Positions 32,118 through 43,629 of a stretch of DNA of 64,000 bases are shown piece by piece. Within the stretch, counting starts at the first letter, position 1. Every line of letters starts with the position of its first letter. The stretch lies in NCBI GenBank assembly GCA_012064385.1, contig QRDG01000531.1, positions 62,001 through 126,000 of the forward strand, given 5' to 3'. This DNA is from Puccinellia tenuiflora (Eukaryota > Streptophyta > Magnoliopsida > Poales > Poaceae). The notes beneath the pieces are model-generated. The model did no database searches. It had not been told where the DNA came from and saw nothing but the letters and a program-made list of their open reading frames with translations. The position numbers and the translations under genes were made by a program.

Positions 32118-35100
32118 GGCACGCGAAGAGAAGCCGATGGAGCTCGCGAATGACATGGCGCCTCGAATCCTCAACAGCCAAGCATGGCTCCAAAGTTCAC
32201 TTTAGAGCCGCGCTCTTCAACGCCACATATTTTGCCGATATTTCCCTTTTACGACTCGAAGAGTTTTACTGATTTACTAATAAGACACAGTTTGTTATCT
32301 TCTCCACTTTGGTAAATTTACTACCATTGCTATTTCACTCTACTAGAAAGGTACGCCGCGCATTGCAGCGGGAAGCTTAAAAAAATATTATTTAAAAGAA
32401 GGAAATTTGATGCATAAAATGATTTGTTTTTTTGGATACTAGCAATTTGCGAGGGCATCATCGTTAATAGGCCGAAAAATTGCAACATATTTATTTTGTT
32501 ATAAAGAAATGATTTCTCCATTACCAAATTCATTGGGAAATATGTAACATTTTTAGACGTGGATAGATCTCTAAAGGTGTAAGTTTGACAATCGTATATG
32601 ATTATGTTGTAACAGAAATACAAAATAATTATGAAACATGTTTTGGAAAAGATCTCACTCTACCGATTATTTCTTCTGAATAAACTTATTATCATGACAT
32701 ATGTAGGGATGCAAGGACACTAATCGAACAAACCCACAGTCAATAAGACTCCAATAAAAATAATAATAGTGGCTTCGCTAGTGTAGGTCTGTAGCTATTA
32801 CCATTGGTGTTCGTGGTAAGGACTATCGTATTGAAATTGTACATATAATCTTACTGGAGTAATAATTAACATGTACACTTGTAAATATTTAATGTATGCT
32901 ATATTTATAAATGCAAATATTATGATCTATCGCTTGTGATTTATCTAGCTATTTGAGTATAATGATATAAACAAAAATGAAGTGATTGTATTGTATTTGG
33001 GAAAACATTTTGTGTGTGAATCACTCAAATTAGATGTTGAGAATATATCCTGACAACACAGAACGATTGTAGTGTAATGGTTTGACTTAGTCGATATAGA
33101 AACTTTATTTTATTATGAACACATACTTATTCATTCTGATCCAAAAGTATATTCAACGTGGTTGTAATAATTTGTGTATGTTGTGTAAAAGGCTATAAAA
33201 TGGTAACTGATAAAACTTTATTACTTACTCAACTTTACAAAAAAATAATATACATCTAAAAATATGGACATTGTCTTTTTTTAAGCTCAAATATGGACAT
33301 TGTCCTTCTATGTAGTATATACATCTAATATAAGTTCACACTAATTTCATCTGATTCAAACAAAATAAAGATTTTTTAATCAAATAAAAGGTGGAATCTT
33401 TTAGGGATTTTAAAATCTCGGGTGTTGACACTTCCGATCTTTAACCAAGATGTAATCCCTCTGTCCCATAGTTTACGGAGTATACCTTTAGTCAAAAGTC
33501 GATATCTTCTTAGTTTGACAAAGTTTATCGATAAAAGATAATCAATATTAATAGATCTACCACAAAAGTTATTTTTCCATAATGTATTATTAAATATGGT
33601 AATTGCTGATATTTTTCTTTATTTGTTCGGTCAAACTTAGGAAGGCTGAAACTTTGAAACGTACATACGTGTGATAACCCTCCCCCATGTCAATGTGCTT
33701 GGGTTTTCCTTTAGACCCCGCCTGGATTCTCGTTTATAATAGCTAAAACAACATGAGAATTTTACGGACCATGGAACGTCCGGAACTGCCAATGGGAAAT
33801 CCTGTCGTTTAATTAACAGACGAATCAATCGGGGCCTTTAGTAGTTCTGGGTAGAAGCATAGAACACATGCAGGGCGAGGAAATATTTGTTCGTCGTCTC
33901 GCAACTACTAATGCCTCTTTCTTTTCTTTTGGAAATTACTGTCAAAATATCGTGCACCTCCTTAAGTTTCTACCACGTTATAGCTAGGTATCTAGAATAG
34001 ACGATTCTTGTTTTTACGAATGCGTTGATCAGTTTACAATTCATGTCATTTTTTTTGGGGTAAAACACTTCATTAAGTACTCCTTTTTGTTCTAGCGTGG
34101 TAGGCTGGTAGCCAGCATACTCAGTTTTTCTCTTTCTTTTGAACGGATAACGCTGATCGCTTTTAACAACCGTACAGTTAATATCTTTGACGGATGCAAA
34201 CTACTTTTACGGGACTGTACGGGTTGATTTTTTTTTTTTTTTGAGGAAACGGGTTGAACTTTGAGAGTTTAGGTCATTACGTACTCTTTTCGATATGTTA
34301 CGGCCGGGATTGTACGGCTAATATATCAACTTTTTTTTTGTACAGCATGCTAATATATCAACTTTGAGAGACAGGTCCTAGAGATATGGTACGGAATTTT
34401 TTTCATGCGTGACAGACGTATACGATATATTACGACTTATGTTGCACGGGAACCTTTTCGACGTGTGGATCGTGTCAACACATAATATAGCTACGTTAGT
34501 ACTAATATCTTTAAATCCTAACCATAAATTTCAGATCCAACCATCAAAATAATTCAGATGGTATGGATCAACCTGGAGGCTCTATTAGACACCCTTATAT
34601 TGCTTTTAGTATATAATAGATATGGAGGATTTGATTAGGCACAATAGTCGAAAATCTAAATTTAATTCGTATGAAATGTTCGTATATTTAACAGATAAAA
34701 TTTGATTATGTGCAAAACTGTATAGCTAAAATTATTTATAATGTGAATATATTGCATGTATGGATGAATATCATTAATAAATATGGAATAACATGAATAA
34801 ATAAATGTCACGAATAGAGGATGATGTGGTGATGACATGGATAAATGAATGGCTCAAATAGTGGATGATGTGGACACCTTGTATGTAGAGATAGACTAAT
34901 TTAATGCACGTTAATGTGGTTTTGTCTTATAAGAATTATAGATTTGGGGACTGCCTACAGTTTTCATTTTACTAGATGGCCCGTTGCGCCACCGGACACT
35001 GACGCAAGTAGCATAATCATGCTAGAATTTAACCCATAAGTTTTTGTTTTATTGCCAACAGTTTTATCCTGAAACTTATTTGTTTAGTATCTTGCCTAAA

Positions 35101-36033
35101 CAGAATACCAATTTCATCGAGGGGCACCATCTAAAATAAATTGGATTGTGATCAAAACAACATACATATATGATGTTGTGAACAAAATTTGGAAGATACA
35201 TTAACGAACTAATGGATAAGATATAAGCAACCAGTACAAAAAGTATTTTCATAAGATAGAAGCAACCAGTTCCTCGTCGGCCCCCGTCGACGCAGCGATT
35301 TCGTCACGTCCACCCGTTGAAGATGATGGCGCAGTTGATGAAGAGTCTGCTGCCACCAACGCTATCGTCAACGAAGCAATCTCCGCCGCGGGCGGCGTAG
35401 GGTTGTTCTCCGGGAGTGGGGGAACCCCGGTTCCGGTCGTCACAGACGTAGAGGTCACTGGTGGAGAGGCCATGGAGGCTCGGTTACCTATCGCGGGGTC
35501 AGACATTTCCCGGTGGCGTCGAGAGGAAGGAGATGGGGATGCGAGTGAGTAGGGGAAATGGCATGGTGAGGATGAAAAGGAGCGGTGAAAATTATTAACA
35601 GGGTGCGTCAAGATACGTGCCACGCAGGGCCGCTTGCTCGATTTTCGCCACGCGTCGTTCAAACGTGCGTGGTGATTTCGTAGCGGAGCACGTCTCGTGA
35701 CAACGCCTCGACTCTATCGCGTGGGAAAAGCGCAATCATAATGTTCCTTCTTCCTATGGTGTTGAGATTGAAATTGTTATGGGTCTGCACCATTGACAGA
35801 GAAGTTAAATCAGCATGGACGTGGTCAACTTGTCAGGATTCTTTCCTTTGACAAAAAGATGACCTACGTCTCAAAAATTCGCATTAATAAGGTGGAACCG
35901 TTCGACATTTCGTGTTGAATAAATATCTTAGGGAAGGCTTTAAGTTCTACGACTGTCTAATCAAGACAAGCAAATCAGTGCATTGATAACATTTAAAAGG
36001 CGGTAGATGAACTCCAACCTTTCCAGAGGCTAA
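32118..36033. other. AT-rich intergenic DNA upstream of nitrate reductase
   Basis: No gene is supported. Borders resembling a transposon family lie at 32341-32375 (TACTAGAAAGGTACGCCGCG, GCATTGCAGCGGG) and 34970-34995 (TTACTAGATGGCCCGTTGCGCC). A half-decayed Stowaway-like block starts near 33452 (ATCCCTCTGTCCCATAGTTTACGGAG). A minus-strand Ser/Thr/Pro-rich frame at 35249-35662, with Met at about 35506 and a donor-like GGTAACC just after, could be the first exon of a transposon gene but has no known domain. A hairpin GAACTCCAAC...GTTGGAGTTC lies at 36010-36043. Confidence 0.35.
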
Positions 36034-36528
36034 TGTTGGAGTTCTGCCGAACAGGTATCCCTAAGTACAGAACTAAAGTCGGCCTGCCAGGGTGGGTGGC
36101 CCACGGAGTTGGTAAGCTAACCGGCTTACCAGGTGGCCCAGCAGGTTGAAGCATAGGAAGCCCATTCGGCTAAGGGAGGTTCCAGAAGGCGGCCCGAAGA
36201 TAGCCGCCTTAGGGCGCAAGACACGGCCCAAGCCGGATACCAGCAGGACTCTGTCCTTAGTCAGTTAGGTTATCCTGTAAGCCCTCGAACTGGCCACCTT
36301 TATAAACCGGACTACGGGATGCCTTAGGGCTAAGCAACAATCTAATTGTAACCACACATATTTGCCATTTAGTGAGTTATAGCAGCACGTAGGATTTCGC
36401 CGCCGTCGTGAGATCCGAAGCTGTAAATCCTATGTAATCCCGTCACCAGAATCACCTACGTCCTCCCCCACGTTCTCTCATTGGCATATGGCACCCTAGT
36501 TCATGCCCACGTTACCGATACCTCGACA
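36034..36528 (+). repeat. LTR-like fragment
   Basis: The block begins TGTTGGAGTTCTGCC, ends CCTCGACA, and has a promoter-like CCTTTATAAACCGG (about 36297-36310) followed by a GC-poor leader, all in the order of an LTR. The flanking five bases (GCTAA and GTCCC) do not match, so it is either a fragment or the borders are wrong. No PBS or coding frame follows. Confidence 0.4.
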
Positions 36529-36940
36529 GTCCCTCTTCTTCTATTCATCATAAACACATATAAAAATTCAGATAAAGGTGTTTTTTCATTGGTATTATCG
36601 TGGTCATAAAAAATAGTGATAGAGAGGCAATTCTTCTTCTTCAACTCAAAGATATGGAAAGGATGGTGTGTGAATTTTTGGTTTGTGTATAAACAAATAT
36701 CGATTGCACCATACCTTCCAATTTGCAACCCTCTTTATAATATGTTTTTCCTATTTACAAAATGGAGTCAAACAAAGGGAAAAACACAGTATCTCTTTTC
36801 ACTTTTGAGATGTCCAAAACCATCTTGTGATTTTCATCGAATCAACCTAATACCATTTGGCACACGGTTAGATCGCAAGAACATTCAATCTCTTCCCTTT
36901 TTGGTGACTAATGAAAACACAACGATTTGCTTAGATCATA

Positions 36941-37153
36941 CTACCTCCGTTCCTAAAATTAAGACGTATATTAAAAAAAAAAACATAATGTTTGACCAAA
37001 TTTTTAGAAAAAAACATTAACATTTACAGTACAAAATCAATGTTGTTAGATACATCATGAAATATATTTTCATATGGTATTCACATAGTATTATAATTGT
37101 TGGTCGTTTTTTCTAAAACTTTAATAAAACTTGACATTATGAACCAAATGAAG
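36941..37153. repeat. Stowaway-type MITE (decayed)
   Basis: It starts CTACCTCCGTTCCTAAAATTAAG after TA and ends ACATTATGAACCAAATGAAG before TA. The left end fits the CTCCCTCCGT consensus; the right end has drifted. It is 213 bp, with internal TTGACC/TTTGACAT remnants of the usual hairpin. Confidence 0.65.
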
Positions 37154-39435
37154 TATCAAAGCTTGTGACCACACATGCAAATCCGGGTCGCATTCCTAAT
37201 AGAACCACTTCTCCAACTTTGGCATCAAGTCGCTAAAAAGGAACATAGCGTTTGTAATGCCCCAAGGGTCACTCGTATGTCTATGTGTCCTCGTAGTTGC
37301 TCGAAGAGCCAGCCTTTGGAGGTCATGTCATCATCCCAAGCAAAACTATCATTGTTCCAGTTCTCATATCGGATGGTTGACATGGATGATGGACTTTCAC
37401 CTTGAATCTTCAAATATTGGATGATCTTCTTTTGGTTTGAGATGATTAACTTCCTCTGCTTGTATCCATCATAATTCTCCTTGTGTATTTTTACATTCAT
37501 GCACATCATCTTGTGTATAACATGCTTCAGTGAGAACTTCTTGTCCTTGTAGTCTTCATGCTAGAATCACGCTCAACTTGCACATAAGGTTCCTTGGAGG
37601 ATGAGAGTTCTTCTCCCTCAACTTGACAATGATATGAATGTTTGTGCAATCGTCCTCAGGATCATCTCTAGGGTACTTGGCCTTGATAAGCAACATCACA
37701 TAGGGGGAATAAGGGAGAGACATATTATTGTGAATGGTTTCATGTATCTCATGAAAATATAGACCATGACATCAATCTTATATGCTTCCGTGTCTTCCAT
37801 GCCTTCCAAGTCTCCCTCCATGAAAGTGGCGTATGCATGGTGCATCAGGTAGACAAGCCCCCCACGAATAGCTTCATTGTTCCCGACACTTGAAGAAATG
37901 GACACATGAAACATCAGGAGCAACATATCAGAAGTTGAATAGAGCCCAACATTGGTGCCAATCACACCATCACAGCCATAAAGTTTTGCTAGCTTGTTCA
38001 TGCATATTCCTGGCCGTCAAAATGCATGTGAGCGCCACTTGGAATAGAAGCACCTTGGAAAGGACAATTGAAGAGTTCGGCGAATTCTAAAAAGTTGGAA
38101 GTGAGTGGTTCGGTGCCGGACATCCATGTCAGTCCAATATCCTATTTAGCATCAAACACAAGAGTAGTAAAGAATTGTGGCACAAAAGTTTTGTTGTAGT
38201 TGCACTCGATATCCATGAGATGATGCAGGCAAAGAGGTGTGGTAATCTCGAGAGCATCTCCAAAATAGTCGGGCTTGTTGTTTAAGTGCAAGAAGTAAAT
38301 TCTCTTTCGGGGAAAACTCTGTGAACCAGATTGGCATAAAATTCTTTGAAAAATAGCTCATGTTCCTTGCACGAAAAACATGTGTCAATAGTAGAATCAC
38401 GCTCCCTAGAAGTCTTCATTCCTAAAAGCTGAAAATTCGACCTTGGGCATGTTTGTGATAAAGAAGGTTGTCTTTTCCTTCTTCCTTTGTTCGGCCTTGA
38501 AAGCTCTATCAGCATCCCCTTTCCACCGATCGTCCTTCTCCTGCTATCAGAATACGTGCTCATCAACACTAACCCCTTTCTCATTGGGAACAAAACGACA
38601 GTGACGGCAAGCGAAGTGACCACTTTGGTCACATTTGGGAGAAGAACCCGAACATACTGCAAGGAATTTAGAGTAGGGGATAGCAAAGGTAAGCACTTAT
38701 GTCCTGGATCCAAAGGAGATGGCACAAGAAAGAAATGAATATTTGCAATTAGGAACTAGCCAGAAGTTCCGGTGTTCAAATCGGAAATTTCAGGACCCCC
38801 AGAAGTTTCGGACCATGGGGGCCAGAAGTTCCGACATGGAAATGTTCTATTAAACAACAGATCTTCCACCCTAGATCAAGATCGCAAATAATATTTCTAC
38901 CAAGTGCCACTATAGTGAAGAACAAGCCTAGGGGAACATCTTCACCCAAGGAATCGACAAAGGCATTTTCAAAACATCTAGGAACCATGAAATACCGAGA
39001 AACTCTAGATGGGAGAGAGAGGCTGTTAACAAGGTTCATGGAGAAATGCGAGCGTAGGAAGTCGATCCCCAAGGCAAGGGGATGCAGATCCATCAAGATA
39101 CCGGAAGATTCTAAGGTTCAGAGGGCCTCGGTGAAGGTCGGGCGGTGACAACAGTTCTAGGTAGAAGAGTGAGGGTTTCGGGAGCACAAGGGTGGATGGA
39201 CTTCGTGGAGAAGAAGCCCACCACACGACTCCAATAAGGCGCCCCCAATAGCTCTCATCCGACTTTGTTACCGAACGTTTTATTGGGGGCACGACTGAAG
39301 ATGCGCTAAAATGTCTCATGTACTAATTGTGAGATGGATCTATGATGCTATGTTGCTTCGGGCCACGAAAGTTGTAGTTTTAAAATGCCACAAGGTGACG
39401 GGCAGCACCGCAGCCAAAATAAAAAAGAACGATTA
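37154..39435. other. Unrecognised, probably transposon-derived region with broken frames
   Basis: Minus-strand peptides that look once-coding occur at 37225-37509 (KENYDGYKQRKLIISNQKKI..., with DDDMTSKGW), 37570-37690 (KYPRDDPEDDCTNIHIIVKL) and 37696-38001. A Cys/His-rich word (CDQSGHFACRHCRF) lies near 38590-38650 in yet another frame. They do not join into one gene, and I do not recognise a family. The words CCAGAAGTTCCG/AGAAGTTTCGG near 38755-38840 resemble the CCGGAAGT repeats of the Copia LTR at 59.6 kb. Confidence 0.3.
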
Positions 39436-40420
39436 ATCTACTTAGCAACCGTGCCCTACGAGATTATTCCCTCCGGCGGGATGGTCGTATAGATTCCTCC
39501 CTATAAGGGCGGAGGGGCCAACGGATGCATGTATCCATGGAATCTTTTCCCAAATCCGAATTTTTAAAATGATTTATCTCTTAAACCGTCAATGCAATTG
39601 ACGATCCGTCTTCACCGTTGGGTTCGTCTCGATGAGTACTTCAAAACAAGATCCAATCTTAATATGTTTTGACGACTTTTTTTTTCATCATCAGTTGCCA
39701 GGTTATTATACCTTAGTTGCCATGCTACTGGTTAACAGTTACACTCCAAATAGCACATAATTACCAGATAATATTTATATGTGTTTCATCGTAGCAAGGA
39801 TTTATATGTCCAGATAATGGGTATTTGATGCACTCTAAACACGGAAAAGATCAAATTAACATCAAGAAAGACTTAAATTGGTGAGTAGCGAAGTTCAAAA
39901 AACCTGATAACCATTTGATTTTAACCTGGTGAGCAACATGACTATGCCTGGTGACCAAATGACTATAATCTGGCAACTAAGGTCAGATTTATTTTTTATC
40001 AAAACATATCAATATGGGATCTAAACACATAAAAGATCACATTAACATCAGGGTAAGCCTATATTGGTGAGTAGCAAAGTTCAAATAACCTGGTAACTTT
40101 TTGATTTTAACCTGGTGACCAACATGATAATACCCTGATGACCAAGTGACTATAACCTGGCAACTAGAGTCGAGAAAAAAAATATTATCAAAACATATCA
40201 ACATGGGATCTACTTTCGAAGATCTCGACGCGACTAAGCTAACCGTGAAAACGGATCTGAGTTTTGACTTACGGTTCAAGAGATAAAACATTTTAAAGTT
40301 TTGGGATCCAATGAAAAATTCCATACGCGGGTTGGCTAGTTACCTGCATGCATGGGTTAATTAACTAATTCCATCCGTGCCCACGGACGGCTAATCTAGT
40401 GCACGTGACCTAGGTAGCAC
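39436..40420. repeat. Foldback element with internal direct repeats
   Basis: Left-arm words (AAATGATTTATCTCTTAAACCGT at 39568-39590, GATCCGTCTTCACCG at 39603) reappear inverted on the right (ACGGTTCAAGAGATAAAACATTTT near 40262-40295, GTGAAAACGGATC near 40245). Within it, two direct copies of about 180 bp run from about 39850 and from about 40030, both containing TTGGTGAGTAGC.AAGTTCAAA and TTTTGATTTTAACCTGGTGA. No coding frame. The superfamily is not clear. Confidence 0.6.
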
Positions 40421-40889
40421 AGTCCTAGAAAGATCCACAAACCGTTGTACGATATATATATATATATATTTTTTTTTTGTTCTTGGTTGATGCAAGAGGT
40501 ACAAGTCCCACCTTTTTTGGTTGTCTTCTCATTCCCGGTGCGGACTTTGTTAACAACTATAAATATATATACTCAAATGTTGCAAAACTATAGTATTACT
40601 TGGTCCCAGCCGCAATTGATAGATAGCTCGAAAGTTCTTCACGGCTGAAATTACTCATGCATTTGTCCTCATCAGAGGTGAATTGACAAAACACGTCGTT
40701 GACTTTGTGGTCTAGTAGTACGGCCAATTAACAATGCTATGCGTCGCAGTCTGACTCTGAAGCAGAAACGGCACGTCCTTCTCCTCTGCCCATGAAAGAA
40801 AAACCATCCTGGGTTGTCAGTTCACCGGACTGGAGGTTTGAAAGGGCACACAAGCAGCCGCATCCACCCTTCGATGCAAGTGACACTTG

Positions 40890-41620
40890 CAGCTACTCGT
40901 TTGCGCCTGTCGTATTGGCCCTTTGAGCCTCTTTCGGAGTGAGATGACAAAATACCCTTTCTACTGCTTACAACAACTCGCTTAATTATATATCAGATCG
41001 AATCCTGTCACGGAATCTTACTAGTAGTATTTTATCCAATCGATCTCAAATCAATACTACTTGCGTAATGGACCGTAGTACTGTACTAGCGTACAACTGG
41101 AATGTCAAATTAAGACTAGGCCCTCAGATGCAGGATCAGCGTGACACTGAAAACTGAACCTAATCGCCTAACTGTATGGCCACCGACCTGCAAGCAATGT
41201 CATTCGCATCTGCGTCTATCGAAAGATTCTGAATCAACAAAGCCAAGAGCCGATTAGGCAGAACTGCATTTCCTAAGAAACTCGTGAATCACCAACGCAC
41301 ACGGGCAGATGAAGCCCACTACTAACCAATCTGATAGCCGGTACACTGCATCATGAAATTACAGCTACCCGGTTAGGTTCAGTTTTCAGGCTTTCAGTGC
41401 CACGGTGATGCTGCATCTGAGGGCCTAGTCTTAATTTGACATTCGCGTTGTACGGTACTACGGTCCACTACGCAAGTAGTACTGATTTGAGATTGGATAA
41501 AATAAAACTCAGTGGCACAATTCGAATCTGATAATTAAGCGAGTTGTCGTAAGCAGCAGAAAAGAGATTTTATCATCTCACTCGGAAAGAGGTTCAAGGG
41601 CCAATACGAGTAGCCGCATG
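40890..41620. repeat. Long inverted repeat, about 260-bp arms
   Basis: The left arm (about 40890-41170) and right arm (about 41362-41620) are inverted copies. GAGTGAGATGACAAAAT (40938) mirrors ATTTTATCATCTCACTC (41568). GTCAAATTAAGACTAGGCCCTC (41105) mirrors GAGGGCCTAGTCTTAATTTGAC (41420). ACTGAAAACTGAACCTAATCG mirrors GGTTAGGTTCAGTTTTCAG. The arms differ at scattered positions and by small indels; the spacer is about 190 bp. It would fold into a long hairpin RNA if transcribed. No coding frame and no clear target duplication. Confidence 0.75.
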
Positions 41621-42256
41621 CGTCCTTTCCACTCCCTGAATTAAGCTGAATGTGTGAGCAGTGGTTTACGACTAATGCACTGTGCTATGCTAAACTTGTT
41701 CTACATGCAGCCGTAGAATTATCTTGAGGAATTTAACTATTTTCTGCTGAAATCCTGGCCCTTGTGAATACATTATGCATCCTCTGATGCAATTTCAACG
41801 TAGATTCATCCAGTCAGATCCTCCCGATTCCCCATGCCACGCTGGTGGTGCATCATCTGAAATTTTACTTTCTTGTCGTATCTACGGTCCATTATGGAAG
41901 AAGTTGTAATGAGAAGCATTCTGTACACGGTACGTATGTTTTTTAATCAAAGATACCATTTGATTTGACAATAAAATTAGAAAAGGATAATAGTAGAGCT
42001 AACTATGAGCTGTATGTAATTGACATGTCGTCTATAGCCAATGTATTGACCAACATGTATACATAGTAATAGTTAGGCCTGTGCCAATGCATCGTCTAAT
42101 AACACGTTATCATAGGAGTAATAAAAACTTAAGAGACAAGTATGCCAATGCATTGTTTCTTATGAGTTGTATCTAAATTTAATGATTTGGAGCTAATGCA
42201 TGTATATGGTTGGGCATGCAACTTTTGTTTGACTATGGCCACGTGCAAGACTTGTA

Positions 42257-42514
42257 CTCCCTCCGTTTCTTTTTACTCTGCATATTAGACTTGTCTGAAG
42301 TCAAACTCGCTAAAGTTTGACTAATTTTATAGGAAAAAAATATCAACATTTGTAGTATCAAACCAATGTCATTCGATTCACAATGAAATATAGTTTTATA
42401 TTATATCAATTTGATATTGGAAATGTTGGTATTTTATTCTACATACTTGGTCAAACTTTAAAACGTTTGACTTAAGACAATCCTAATATGCAGAGTAAAA
42501 AGGAACGGAGGGAG
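42257..42514. repeat. Stowaway MITE
   Basis: CTCCCTCCGTTTCTTTTTACTCTGCATATTAGA at the left is mirrored by AATATGCAGAGTAAAAAGGAACGGAGGGAG at the right, flanked by TA on both sides (42255-42256 and 42515-42516). It is 258 bp and well preserved, so a relatively recent insertion of a Mariner-related MITE. Confidence 0.95.
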
Positions 42515-42626
42515 TATGTTAGCTAAACTACAACCTCACTATCTCTCTTCATTAAGTACTATGCCACATCAGCAAAACACCTATGAAACCGTGCTAAGAA
42601 CCTTGCATTGGCATAGGCCTTAGCTA

Positions 42627-42774
42627 CTCCATCCTTTCCAAAATATTTGATGTTCTGAATATTTCAATGTGGCCCACATACTGGATAAATTAGTGAACTG
42701 ACATTTTAAAACGTGTTTAGACATATCGATTTAGAAAAAAGTACAAACATCAAATATTTTGAAACTGAGATGAG
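42627..42774. repeat. Stowaway MITE (short)
   Basis: CTCCATCCTTTCCAAAATATTTGATG is mirrored by CATCAAATATTTTGAAACTGAGATGAG, with TA at 42625-42626 and 42775-42776. It is 148 bp. Confidence 0.85.
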
Positions 42775-42899
42775 TATAAGAATACACTACTTTATTAATA
42801 CGTATCCACCCTACCCGTTCATAATGCTTCTCTTCTCTCTCATTTTCTCTCATCCAACTTAGAAATTTATGTTGTCCAAACTCTTATAATCTTATTAAA

Positions 42900-43629
42900 G
42901 AGTGAATTCCACTTTTTACCCTCTGTTTATGATTTTGTGATATGAATTATCCCATTTAATTTTTTGTGCCATATTTTACCCTCTACTTGTAACGATGTGT
43001 CAGTTTGTATCCTTTTAAACCATTTGTCCCTGTTCTTCACAGATCGTACCCACCACCAAGCCTACGTGGACGTTGAATCACCAAGCTAGCTTGGAGGCGT
43101 AAACTAAAGTTCCGTTTCCTTTGCTAATCAACCGAAACCAGCCGACCAAACTAAACCCTCATCCCAATCTAAACCCAGCCCGCAAACACATAATGATTAA
43201 ACTGGCCTGACATACCGGCCAGATCGATACATCCGCACATGAGAAACAGAGGTGTACTCTTTCTATCGATTACCAATCCTTTGTTCTAGGGTAAAGCAAT
43301 GTCGACGAGTGGAGACAATGGCGGCTGCTGCGAGCGGCGCAATGGGGCGGAGTATAAATAAAAAAATTATTTATTTATTAGGTGAGGGCTGGAATTGATT
43401 GGCTGAATTAGCAAAGGAAATAAAATAATAATTTATGCATCCGAGCTGGCTTGATGATTGAGCGTCCATGTAGCATTGTTGGTGAGTCTGATCAGTCAGT
43501 CAGGAAATGGGATAAATGGTTAAAATTGACACATTGTTATAAATACAGGGTAAAGCATAGCACACAAAATTAGATGGGGTAAATCGTGTCACAAAATCAC
43601 AAACAAGGAGTAAAAGGTGGAATTCACTC
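42900..43629. repeat. Inverted-repeat MITE, probably Mutator-like
   Basis: The ends are GAGTGAATTCCACTTTTTACCCTC and, inverted, GAGTAAAAGGTGGAATTCACTC. Arm similarity extends about 130 bp (for example TTGTGATATGAATTATCCCATTTAATTTT against AAAATTAGATGGGGTAAATCGTGTCACAA). The flanks TTATTAAA and ATTATTATG are similar, which may be a decayed 9-bp target duplication. About 730 bp, no coding frame. Confidence 0.75.
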
